Below, piece after piece: positions 1 through 7,774 of a DNA stretch of 64,000 bases (its first letter is position 1; each line of letters starts with the position of its first letter). This DNA is from VXNE01 sp965200505 (GTDB lineage: Bacteria; Pseudomonadota; Gammaproteobacteria; Pseudomonadales; Azotimanducaceae). The notes under the pieces were generated by a model. The model saw only the letters and a program-made list of their open reading frames with translations. It had not been told where the DNA came from and made no database searches. The position numbers and the translations under genes were made by a program. Where the stretch lies: NCBI GenBank assembly GCA_965200505.1, contig OZ241343.1, positions 1,426,001 to 1,490,000 of the forward strand, read 5' to 3'.

Positions 1-67
1 CCGCGCCATCTTCCACGCGGCGCGGCTGGCGCACGGCGGGTTTCGCCACGGCGCCGACGGCGCCTGA
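1..67 (+). CDS. C-terminal end of an unidentified protein (partial)
   Basis: An open frame runs in from the left edge (codons from base 2) and ends at a TGA at 65-67, 6 nt before the next start codon. The visible 21 residues end in HGADGA and have codon use like the rest of the window. Nothing in so short a tail identifies the family. The tight spacing suggests it is co-transcribed with the channel gene that follows. Confidence 0.45.
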   Translation, partial: RAIFHAARLAHGGFRHGADGA

Positions 68-73
68 CGGCCG

Positions 74-874
74 ATGGTTGAACTCGCCCGCAGAATCGCC
101 GCGGCGCCGTGGTTCCACTGGGGCATCGTCGCCATCATCGTGGCGAACGGCGTGGTGATCGGGCTCGACACCTCGGCCACCCTCACCGAGCGCTTCCATC
201 CGTGGTTCAAGGCCGCCAACCAGCTGTTCCTAGGCATTTTCGTGTTGGAAGCGGCGATCAAGATCATCGCCGTGCATCCGAAGCCGTCGCGGTACTTCAA
301 GGACGGCTGGAACCTGTTCGACTTCACCATCATCGTGGTGAGCCTCTTGCCGGCCACCGGCGAGCTGGCGACGCTGGCGCGGCTGGCACGGCTCCTGCGG
401 GTGCTGCGGCTGGTCTCGGCGCTGCCGGAGCTGCGTCTCATCGTGACGACGCTCGCCCGTTCGATTCCGAGCATGTTCAACGTGGTGTGGCTGATGTCCA
501 TCATCTTCTACATCTACGCGGTGGCCGGCTATCATCTGTTCCACGACGTGGACCCAACGCATTGGCGCACCTTGGGAATCGCCCTCATCACGTTGTTCCG
601 CATCGTCACGCTGGAAGACTGGACGGACGTGATGTACGCCGCGATGGAGCAGCACTGGTGGGCTTGGGCCTACTTCGTGAGCTTCGTGGTGGTGGGCACC
701 TTCGTCGTCATCAACCTCTTCATCGCGGTGGTGCTGAACAACTTGGACGAGGCGAAGACGGAACGGCTGCGGGAATCCCTCGACAGCGACCCGGCGCGGG
801 ACCTCTTGGAGGAGATCAAAGACGCGCGGGCGGCTCTGGAGCGCTTGGAACGCAAGCTCGGAGAGCGCCCATGA
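74..874 (+). CDS. Voltage-gated cation channel, single-domain BacNav/CavAb-like
   Basis: A 266-aa inner-membrane channel subunit expected to work as a homotetramer that gates Na+ or Ca2+ entry on depolarisation. The S4 segment carries Arg at every third position (R103, R106, R109, R112). A pore helix follows and leads to the filter TLEDWTD at residues 179-185. S6 (about 198-224) contains the conserved Asn of VINLF, and the C-terminus (about 240-264) is a charged coiled coil as in NaChBac relatives. Length matches the family. Known sodium-selective members have TLESW at the filter. Here the Ser is Asp and a second Asp follows at 185, resembling the engineered calcium-selective CavAb, so calcium selectivity is inferred and not shown. 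Its stop overlaps the next start (ATGA). Confidence 0.9.
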   Translation: MVELARRIAAAPWFHWGIVAIIVANGVVIGLDTSATLTERFHPWFKAANQLFLGIFVLEAAIKIIAVHPKPSRYFKDGWNLFDFTIIVVSLLPATGELATLARLARLLRVLRLVSALPELRLIVTTLARSIPSMFNVVWLMSIIFYIYAVAGYHLFHDVDPTHWRTLGIALITLFRIVTLEDWTDVMYAAMEQHWWAWAYFVSFVVVGTFVVINLFIAVVLNNLDEAKTERLRESLDSDPARDLLEEIKDARAALERLERKLGERP

Positions 875-3800
875 GTGGCCGCTGGCGCCACATGGCCGCA
901 TTGGCTTGCGCATTGACCGTCGCCCCCGCCGCGGCCGCCGAGCTGCCGCTCAAGCCTGAACGCACCATCGCGTTTGAGACCGACGCCGTCACTTGGCTCT
1001 CGCTGGACGTGTCGTCAGACGGCGCCACCTTGCTCATCGAGGCGGTCGGTGACCTCTACACCCTGCCGAGCACTGGCGGCGCCGCCACGCGCATCACCGA
1101 AGGCATGGCGTTCGATTCGCAGCCACGCTATTCGCCGGATGGCGAGCGCATCGTGTTCGTGAGCGACCGGGACGGTTCCGAGGATGTTTGGGTGGCAGAC
1201 GCGGACGGCAGCGACGCCCGGAACCTAAGCCGCGCCGGCGGCCTCATCGAGTTCGCCTCGCCGACGTGGGCGCCGGATGGTTCGCACATCGTCGTTTCCC
1301 GCACACGCTGGGGCCTCGGCACCTTCGAGTTGTGGGCCTACCACGTCGATGGCGGCGCCGGCGTACGCATCACCAAGGCCAAGGCGCGTGCCGACACGCC
1401 GGTGCGCGAGCGCGCCAACGCGCTGGGCGCCGTCTATTCGCCGGATGGCCGCTACCTCTACTACGCCCGCAAGAACGGTGGCTTCGGCTACAACTTGCGC
1501 TTGCCGCTGTGGCAGATCGCGCGGCGCGACTTGGTCGATGGCGTCGAGGACATCCTCACCCAAGCGCAGGGCAGCGCCATGCGTCCGCTGCTGTCGCCAG
1601 ACGGCTCGAAGTTGGTTTACGCGACACGCCACGAGGGCGTGAGCGGCTTGCGGCTGAGGGATTTCGCCACCGGCGAATCGCGGTGGCTCGCTTGGCCCGC
1701 CCAGCGCGATGAGCAAGAGTCGCGCTTCACCCGGGATTTGTTCCCCGGCTACGCCTTCGCACCAGACGGCGCCAGCGTCTTCTACACCGCGGCCGGCGGC
1801 ATCCGCCGGGTGGACGTGGCCACCGGCGCGGTGGCCGAGGTGCCGTTCACCCTCGAAGTGAAGCAGGCGCTCGGGCCAAGCCTCCATGCACCGCATCGGC
1901 TCGGCATCGGGCCGGTGAAGGCGCGGCTGGCGCGGGGGCTGGCGCCATCGCCCGATGGCAAGCGCATGGCCTTCTCGGCGCTCGGCAGGGTGCATGTGCG
2001 CGACTTGGCCGATGGCCGGCCCCGCACCCTCACTGCTGCCCATGTGGCCGCGTTCCAACCGGCGTGGTCACCCGATGGACGGTGGTTGGCTTACGTCACT
2101 TGGGCTGCCGAGGGCGGACACCTCTGGCGTGTGCGGTCGTCGGGCCGGGGGACGCCGCAACGTTTGACCGACCATGCCGCGTTCTACAGCGAACCCGTTT
2201 GGTCGCCGGATGGCGAACGCATCGTCGCGCTGCGCGCGGCCGCCGATGACTGGCGGCAACGCGAGTGGGATTTCGGCGCTCCGGTGGGCGCGGACGTGGT
2301 GTGGCTGCCGGCGCGAGGCGGCCCGGTCGAAGTCGTTCTGCCGGCGCGCGACACGCAACGCCCCCACTTCGGCCCGGAACGCGACCGCATCTACCTCTAC
2401 AGTTCGCCCGGGCTGTTCGCCTTCAGGGGTCAATCCGCACTCCTGTCCGTGCGTTTCGACGGCACCGATCGGCGCGTCCACTTCGGCTTGAAGGGCCCTG
2501 GGGTGTATGCGGCCGAGAACGACGTGCCGGCCCGCGAGTTGGTGCTGTCGCCGGATGGCCGCCACATCCTTGCCATCCACGCGAACCAACTCTATGTGGC
2601 GCGGCCGTTGAACCGCCACTTGGCGAACGTGCAGACGCGCATCGGCCGGCCGTCCGTGCCGGTCGGGCGCATCACGGACGTGGGCGTGGACGAAGCCGCG
2701 TGGAGCGCGGACGGCACCGCGGTGCATTGGAGTGTTGGCAACCACTTCTACATGCGGCCGTTGGCATCCATCGACTTTGCCGGCAAAGCCGCGGACGAGC
2801 CCGAAGACACAAAGGACGCGGCCGAAGACGCTGACAACGGCGAAGCTGAGGGTGGCAACGTTGCCGTCAGTGCCCAAGCGGCGCAAACGCCAGACGCGGC
2901 GACGCCAGAAGCCGAAACCGACGGCGATGACCGGCCGCTGGCGGAAGAACACGAGGCGGTGACCGGTTTCGCCGTCGAGATCTACCGCCCGCGCCATGAA
3001 CCGCAGGGGGTGCTCGCGTTGACCGGCGCCACCGTCATCACCATGGCCGCGGCCACCGAAGGCGAGGGCCTTGCGCCACCCATCCCAGACGCCGTGGTGC
3101 TCATCGAGAACGACCGCATCGCGGCGGTGGGGCGGCGCGGCGAGGTGGCCATCCCAGCCACCGCCCACGTCATGGACGTGGCGGGTAAGCACATCGTGCC
3201 CGGCTATGTGGACACCCACGCGCACTTCCCGGTGACGCGCGGCGTGTTGGACAAGGACAACTGGGCCTTCCTCGCCAACTTGGCCTACGGGGTGACCACC
3301 GGCTTGGACGTGCAGCCGAGCACCGTGGACATCCTCGCCTACGAAGATCTCATCGACGCCGGCCTCATGCGCGGGCCGCGCGCGCTCTCAACGGGGCCGG
3401 GCATCTTCAACGACAACCGCTTCCGCTCCCGGCGTCATGCCGAGGCCGTGCTGTCGCGCTACAAGGACCACTACCGGGTGCGGAACCTGAAGGCATACAT
3501 CGCCGGCAACCGCCAACAGCGCCAATGGCTGGCGCAGGCGGCCAAGACGCTCGGCCTCATGCCCACCACGGAGGGCTCGTTGGACATGAAACTCAACGTC
3601 ACGCACATCATCGATGGGTTCAGCGGCAACGAGCACAACTTCCCGGTGCTGGACCTGCATCCGGACATCGTCCGGCTCACGGCGCGTTCGGGGCTCGCCT
3701 ACACGCCCACGCTGCTCGTCGCCTATGGCGGGCCGGCGGCGGAAACCCACTACTACGTGCACGAATCACCCCGCCACGACGCCAAGCTGAACCGCTTCAC

Positions 3801-4299
3801 GCCCCGCCATGTGCTGGACGCCAAGACGCTGCGCGGCCCGTGGACGCACCCGGATGAACACGTGTTCGGGCGCATCGCCGCGCAGGCCGCCAAGATCATC
3901 CGCGCCGGTGGGCGGGTGGGCGTCGGCAGCCACGGCCAGCTGCAGGGGCTGGGCTATCACTGGGAGCTGTGGGCGCTGGCGAGCGGCGGTTTGACCCCGG
4001 CCGAAGCGTTGCTCGCGGCGACCCGCCACGGCGCCGAGATGATCGGCGTGGCCCAAGACATCGGCAGCGTCACTCCCGGCAAACTCGCGGACCTCGTGAT
4101 CTTGGAAGCGGACCCGTTGGCGGACATTCGCCACTCGGACGACATCGCCTATGTGGTGAAGAACGGCGAGGTGTTCGCCGGAGACTCGTTGGATCAAGTT
4201 TGGCCCAGCGCCACGCCGCTGCTCGAACAGTGGTGGTGGGGGCAGGGACCCGCTGGCGACCCGGTGCGCCCGCGGCCCGCCGGCGCCGTTTCGCCCTAG
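871..4299 (+). CDS. Exported TolB-type beta-propeller / amidohydrolase fusion
   Basis: A 1142-aa protein with a signal peptide (residues 1-23, ending in AAAA before ELPL), predicted periplasmic. Residues about 25-640 hold many WD40-like/TolB repeats with the recurring SPDG signature, a propeller also found in Tricorn-like proteins. An acidic, disordered linker (about 640-700) leads to an amidohydrolase domain with the metal-site motif DTHAHF (H783, H785), further His near 912, 922 and 1021, and the family's C-terminal GKLADLVILEADPL. Such enzymes cleave cyclic amides or peptides; the substrate cannot be read from sequence. The start was set at the ATG overlapping the channel stop because it gives the signal peptide. 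The open frame extends upstream only as a shadow. Confidence 0.85.
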   Translation: MSGRWRHMAALACALTVAPAAAAELPLKPERTIAFETDAVTWLSLDVSSDGATLLIEAVGDLYTLPSTGGAATRITEGMAFDSQPRYSPDGERIVFVSDRDGSEDVWVADADGSDARNLSRAGGLIEFASPTWAPDGSHIVVSRTRWGLGTFELWAYHVDGGAGVRITKAKARADTPVRERANALGAVYSPDGRYLYYARKNGGFGYNLRLPLWQIARRDLVDGVEDILTQAQGSAMRPLLSPDGSKLVYATRHEGVSGLRLRDFATGESRWLAWPAQRDEQESRFTRDLFPGYAFAPDGASVFYTAAGGIRRVDVATGAVAEVPFTLEVKQALGPSLHAPHRLGIGPVKARLARGLAPSPDGKRMAFSALGRVHVRDLADGRPRTLTAAHVAAFQPAWSPDGRWLAYVTWAAEGGHLWRVRSSGRGTPQRLTDHAAFYSEPVWSPDGERIVALRAAADDWRQREWDFGAPVGADVVWLPARGGPVEVVLPARDTQRPHFGPERDRIYLYSSPGLFAFRGQSALLSVRFDGTDRRVHFGLKGPGVYAAENDVPARELVLSPDGRHILAIHANQLYVARPLNRHLANVQTRIGRPSVPVGRITDVGVDEAAWSADGTAVHWSVGNHFYMRPLASIDFAGKAADEPEDTKDAAEDADNGEAEGGNVAVSAQAAQTPDAATPEAETDGDDRPLAEEHEAVTGFAVEIYRPRHEPQGVLALTGATVITMAAATEGEGLAPPIPDAVVLIENDRIAAVGRRGEVAIPATAHVMDVAGKHIVPGYVDTHAHFPVTRGVLDKDNWAFLANLAYGVTTGLDVQPSTVDILAYEDLIDAGLMRGPRALSTGPGIFNDNRFRSRRHAEAVLSRYKDHYRVRNLKAYIAGNRQQRQWLAQAAKTLGLMPTTEGSLDMKLNVTHIIDGFSGNEHNFPVLDLHPDIVRLTARSGLAYTPTLLVAYGGPAAETHYYVHESPRHDAKLNRFTPRHVLDAKTLRGPWTHPDEHVFGRIAAQAAKIIRAGGRVGVGSHGQLQGLGYHWELWALASGGLTPAEALLAATRHGAEMIGVAQDIGSVTPGKLADLVILEADPLADIRHSDDIAYVVKNGEVFAGDSLDQVWPSATPLLEQWWWGQGPAGDPVRPRPAGAVSP

Positions 4300-5873
4300 G
4301 CTTCGCGCAGCGACTTGAAGAGCGCCACCGTCATGGCGAGGCCAATGGCCAACAGCGGCACCGAGGCCACCAACACCGCGGATTGAATGGCCCGCAGGCC
4401 GCCCATCGTCATCAACGTCACCGGCAACGCCATCAGCGCCAGCGCCCAGAAGACCCGGTGCCAGCGCGCGGGGTTGGCGCCGGCGACCAAGCCCCGCGTG
4501 GCAACGGCGGCGATGGCGTAGGAGGCCGAGTCGTAGGTGGTGGCGACGAAGATGAACGCCATCGCCACGAACGCCACGAGCATGAGCGGCTGCAACGGCA
4601 GCGCCGCCACGAAGGTGGCGATGGCCGTGTCGCCGACGCCGTCGGCCACCAGTTTCGCCACCGGCGCCAAGCCCTGCATGTCCATCCACATCGCCGTGTT
4701 GCCCAGCGCGACATAGAACAGGGCGCAGCCCAGTGTGCCGAAGCCCACCATGGCGAAGATCATCTCCCGCAGCGTGCGGCCCCTCGAAATGCGGGCCGCG
4801 AAGATGCCGACGAACGGCGCGTAGGCGAGCCACCACGCCCAGTAGAAGATGCTCCAGTTCTCGATGAAGCCGCTCGCCAAGATCGGGTCTGTCCAAGTGT
4901 TGAGGCGCACGAAGTGTTGGATGGTGAGGCCCAAGCTGTTGGTGCCGAGCTTCAGCGCGAAGGCCGTGGGGCCGACCAGCAACACCAAGGCCGCGAAGCT
5001 GATGGCGATGCCGGCGTTGAGGTCCGAGAGCCGCCTGATGCCGCGGTCGAGGCCGAGATAGACGCTGCCGGCGAAGAGCGCGGCCGCCACCGCCGCGATG
5101 GCGATGTCGAGCTCCAGGGACTCCGGAATCCCGAACAGGGCGCCGACGCAGGCGGCAATCATCGGCGTGGCGAGGCCCAGCGACGTGCCGGCGCCGGCGA
5201 TCAGGGCCACGATGAACACGAAATCCACCGCGCGGCCCAAGGGGCGGTTGCCGATGTCGTCGCCCAACAGGCCGGCCAGTGCGGTGGAGAGCCGGAGATA
5301 GGGGATGCGCCGCTGGTAGTACGGCCAGGCGATGGCGATGGCTGGCAGGCAATAGATGCACCATGCCGAGAAGCCCCAATGGAAGATGCCGTAAGTGGCC
5401 GCCCACTCGCGCGCCATCGGCGAACCGGCGGCGAGGCCGAACGGCGGCTCGTCCAAGTAGAACGCCCACTCGATGGGCGCCCAGTAGAGGAGGCCGGCGC
5501 CGATGCCGGCGCAAAACATCATCGCCATCCAAGACAGGCGGTTGTAGTCTGGCGTCGCGTCGTCGCCACCAAGGCGCCGGCGGCCATGACGGCCGAAGGC
5601 GATCACCGCGAGCACGATGGCGGCGCCCAACGTCATCCATTGGTAGAGCAGCCCGAACTCGCCGGCAATCCAATCGTAGATGCTCGTCACGAGCACTGAC
5701 GCCTGCTCCGGCGCCAACGCGATGGGCACACAGGTGGCGGCGATGAGGAGGACGGTGGCGTAGAAGAGAATCGGGTCCAGCTTGAGTGCGCCCCGCCCTC
5801 GCCCGGCGGTGGATTCGGCGGGATCGACCGCCTCCCCGGCATCGATTTCGAGCGCACTTGGCCCTCGTGCCAT
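4296..5873 (-). CDS. BCCT family betaine/choline/carnitine-type transporter
   Basis: A 525-aa polytopic membrane protein with about 12 hydrophobic segments. It contains the BCCT signature NWSIFYWAWW near residues 337-346 and the Gly-rich substrate/ion stretch GIGAGLLYW in an early helix. Family members import quaternary ammonium or sulfonium compounds (glycine betaine, choline, carnitine, DMSP) by Na+ or H+ coupling. In BetP the signature box continues with a substrate-contacting Trp three residues on. Here that position appears to be Tyr (WWLAY), so the ligand is uncertain. The ATG at 5873 was chosen because AGGGGGG lies about 8 nt upstream; the frame opens further upstream without coding character. 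It converges with the amidohydrolase gene, overlapping it by 4 nt. Confidence 0.9.
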   Translation of the reverse strand: MARGPSALEIDAGEAVDPAESTAGRGRGALKLDPILFYATVLLIAATCVPIALAPEQASVLVTSIYDWIAGEFGLLYQWMTLGAAIVLAVIAFGRHGRRRLGGDDATPDYNRLSWMAMMFCAGIGAGLLYWAPIEWAFYLDEPPFGLAAGSPMAREWAATYGIFHWGFSAWCIYCLPAIAIAWPYYQRRIPYLRLSTALAGLLGDDIGNRPLGRAVDFVFIVALIAGAGTSLGLATPMIAACVGALFGIPESLELDIAIAAVAAALFAGSVYLGLDRGIRRLSDLNAGIAISFAALVLLVGPTAFALKLGTNSLGLTIQHFVRLNTWTDPILASGFIENWSIFYWAWWLAYAPFVGIFAARISRGRTLREMIFAMVGFGTLGCALFYVALGNTAMWMDMQGLAPVAKLVADGVGDTAIATFVAALPLQPLMLVAFVAMAFIFVATTYDSASYAIAAVATRGLVAGANPARWHRVFWALALMALPVTLMTMGGLRAIQSAVLVASVPLLAIGLAMTVALFKSLREA

Positions 5874-6095
5874 CGTCGTTCCCCCCTGCCTCTCGCCATC
5901 CGCCCCACGCCGCCCGTGCGGAGATGCGACGCCGAACCCCACGGCAATCACCCTAACACAACGCCGTTGCCGCCCTTCTGACGCTGCTGTCGAGGAGGGC
6001 GATGCAGGGGTGCCTTGGCGGGCAGCGTGGTCCGCCATGCAGGTGACGGATTCCCCACACTGGACATGGGGTCAAGGCCGTGGCCGCCAATGGCG

Positions 6096-7640
6096 TTAGG
6101 CGTCCCTCACCTCGAACGCCGAAATGTTGCGGGTCTGTTCGCTGAAGGTCACGCCCACTTGGTGGATGGGCAAGCCAAGGTGTCGGTACTTCTCCGCGTA
6201 GCCTCTCTCCTCGATCTGCGCCAAGGCACCGCCGGCATCGCCATTGCCCTTGAACTCGAACACCCAAACGGCATTGGCGTGGCGCACGACGACGTCCGAG
6301 CGGCCGCGGCTGGTGCTCTCTTCGGCCACGACATCCAAGCCGGCACCCGCGAAGTGCGAATAGAACACTGCCGAGTAGTAGCCCTCGTAGTGGGCCATGT
6401 TGTTGTGTACATACCACTCATGCGGCACACTGGCGAAGAAGGCGCGGAACGCCCGCTCCACGCCGGCGAAGTCGTGGAGCGCGAGCAGTTGTTCCAGGCG
6501 CGAGCATTCGGTCGTTGCCGAGACGTCTGGTGCCATCGCCGTCAGCAATGCCAGATTCAGCGCTGAGCGAACCTCACGATTCGGATAACCCAAACGGTAG
6601 AGCACACCCGCCGCGCCGGGCTCCTCGCCCAGAATCGTGAGGTAGCCGGTCTGGAACAGCAGCGCCTCGGTTCTGGGTTGGCGGATGTCGAACGCGGCCA
6701 AGTCTGCATCGCCAACGACGAGGTCGTTCAACGCGGCCGGATCGACCCGGCGTTCGAGCAGCATGTCGGGCAGGAACGCTGGCGTGCCCGTCTCGAACCA
6801 ATACGGCCGGAACTCACGGTTCTGCAGGAACAGCAACATTCCGTAGGGGTTGTACATCCTTTCCGCCTCGGTGCCACGCCAGCTGTAGCCGTTGTACCAA
6901 TCGCGGATCGTTGCCCGGGGCAGCCCCGCCAGTTCGGCGGCGAACACGGTGCCCAACTCGTCGTCCGTGTAGCCGCAGATGGCGGCGAAACGCGGGTCCA
7001 AGGTGAGGTCGGTGAGGTTGTTGAGGTCAGAAAAGACGCTCACTTTGGAGAACTTGGAGACGCCCGTGAAGAAGCTGAACCGGATGTCCGCATCGCAATC
7101 CTTCACGATGCCGTACACGCCGCGCAGGAAGTCCCGATGCGCCTCGGCGATCTCCGGCGTGCGTAGCGCGTCGTTGATCGGTCGATCGTACTCGTCCACC
7201 AGCAACACCACGCGCTGCCCGGTCTGCTCGTGCAGGGCCTCGATCAACCCGGCAAGGCGACGCGCCGGCGACGAGAAACGCGCCGCCACGCCCGCTTTGT
7301 CCTCTAGGCGTGTCAACTGGTCGAGGAAGTCTTCCCTCGCATCGAGCGGGCCCTTGAAGCTGCCCCCCGCAAAGCTGAATCGCAGCACCGGATGGCGAAC
7401 CGTCCAATCCCACCGCTCGTGGATCGCGAGGCCGCGGAACAACGGCTCGTTGCCCTCGAAAAGCTCCTTGATCGTATCGACCAGCAAGCTCTTGCCGAAC
7501 CGCCGCGGGCGGGACAGGAAGCAGTGTGAACACTCCGTGACCAGCCGGTGGATGTGGGCTGTCTTATCGACGTAGTAGCAATCGTCCTCACGGATCTTCC
7601 GCAGGGTCTGAACGCCGGCCGGCAGTTTGCGTCGGTTCAT
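6096..7640 (-). CDS. AAA-ATPase-like protein with C-terminal PD-(D/E)XK nuclease-like domain
   Basis: A 514-aa protein of the AAA-ATPase-like/DUF1703 group. The N-terminal P-loop region has the characteristic SRPRRFGKSLLVD. A Walker B-like VVLLVDEYDRPI lies near residue 125-136, and the C-terminal third contains a PD-(D/E)XK-type core (RSDVVV followed by WVFEFKG). This family is abundant and often multicopy in gut and aquatic bacteria. Its role is unsettled, with an origin in mobile or conflict systems suspected. The gene is monocistronic with its own strong-looking promoter immediately before the ATG (see the promoter entry). Start chosen at MNRRKLP, the usual N-terminus; upstream residues are not conserved-looking. 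Confidence 0.85.
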   Translation of the reverse strand: MNRRKLPAGVQTLRKIREDDCYYVDKTAHIHRLVTECSHCFLSRPRRFGKSLLVDTIKELFEGNEPLFRGLAIHERWDWTVRHPVLRFSFAGGSFKGPLDAREDFLDQLTRLEDKAGVAARFSSPARRLAGLIEALHEQTGQRVVLLVDEYDRPINDALRTPEIAEAHRDFLRGVYGIVKDCDADIRFSFFTGVSKFSKVSVFSDLNNLTDLTLDPRFAAICGYTDDELGTVFAAELAGLPRATIRDWYNGYSWRGTEAERMYNPYGMLLFLQNREFRPYWFETGTPAFLPDMLLERRVDPAALNDLVVGDADLAAFDIRQPRTEALLFQTGYLTILGEEPGAAGVLYRLGYPNREVRSALNLALLTAMAPDVSATTECSRLEQLLALHDFAGVERAFRAFFASVPHEWYVHNNMAHYEGYYSAVFYSHFAGAGLDVVAEESTSRGRSDVVVRHANAVWVFEFKGNGDAGGALAQIEERGYAEKYRHLGLPIHQVGVTFSEQTRNISAFEVRDA

Positions 7641-7646
7641 GGCCGA

Positions 7647-7676
7647 ACCATAGCGCCGTTGTCCGCACGGGGTCAA
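7647..7676 (-). promoter_or_regulatory. Sigma70-like promoter of the AAA/PD-(D/E)XK gene
   Basis: On the minus strand TTGACC (7671-7676, 5 of 6 matches to the -35 consensus) is followed by an 18-nt spacer and TATGGT (7647-7652, 4 of 6 matches to -10). The -10 ends only 6 nt before the ATG at 7640, so transcription would begin at or next to the start codon, giving a leaderless mRNA. Confidence 0.45.
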
Positions 7677-7774
7677 AGTCCGCACCGGCGGTGGTGCGGT
7701 CGCCCAAGCCCAAGCCCGCGCCAAGCGATAAAATGGCCGGCTTCCACTCGCTGCCGGCAGGGATCGTTGGGTTC

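Noticed and set aside
109..870. N-terminal extension of the amidohydrolase from 109
   Set aside because: It lies over the channel gene in another frame and lacks protein-like sequence; the ATG at 871 gives a signal peptide.
3766..5673. 635-aa minus-strand open frame
   Set aside because: Overlaps the BCCT gene in another frame and the amidohydrolase antisense; composition is Arg/Gly/His-rich.
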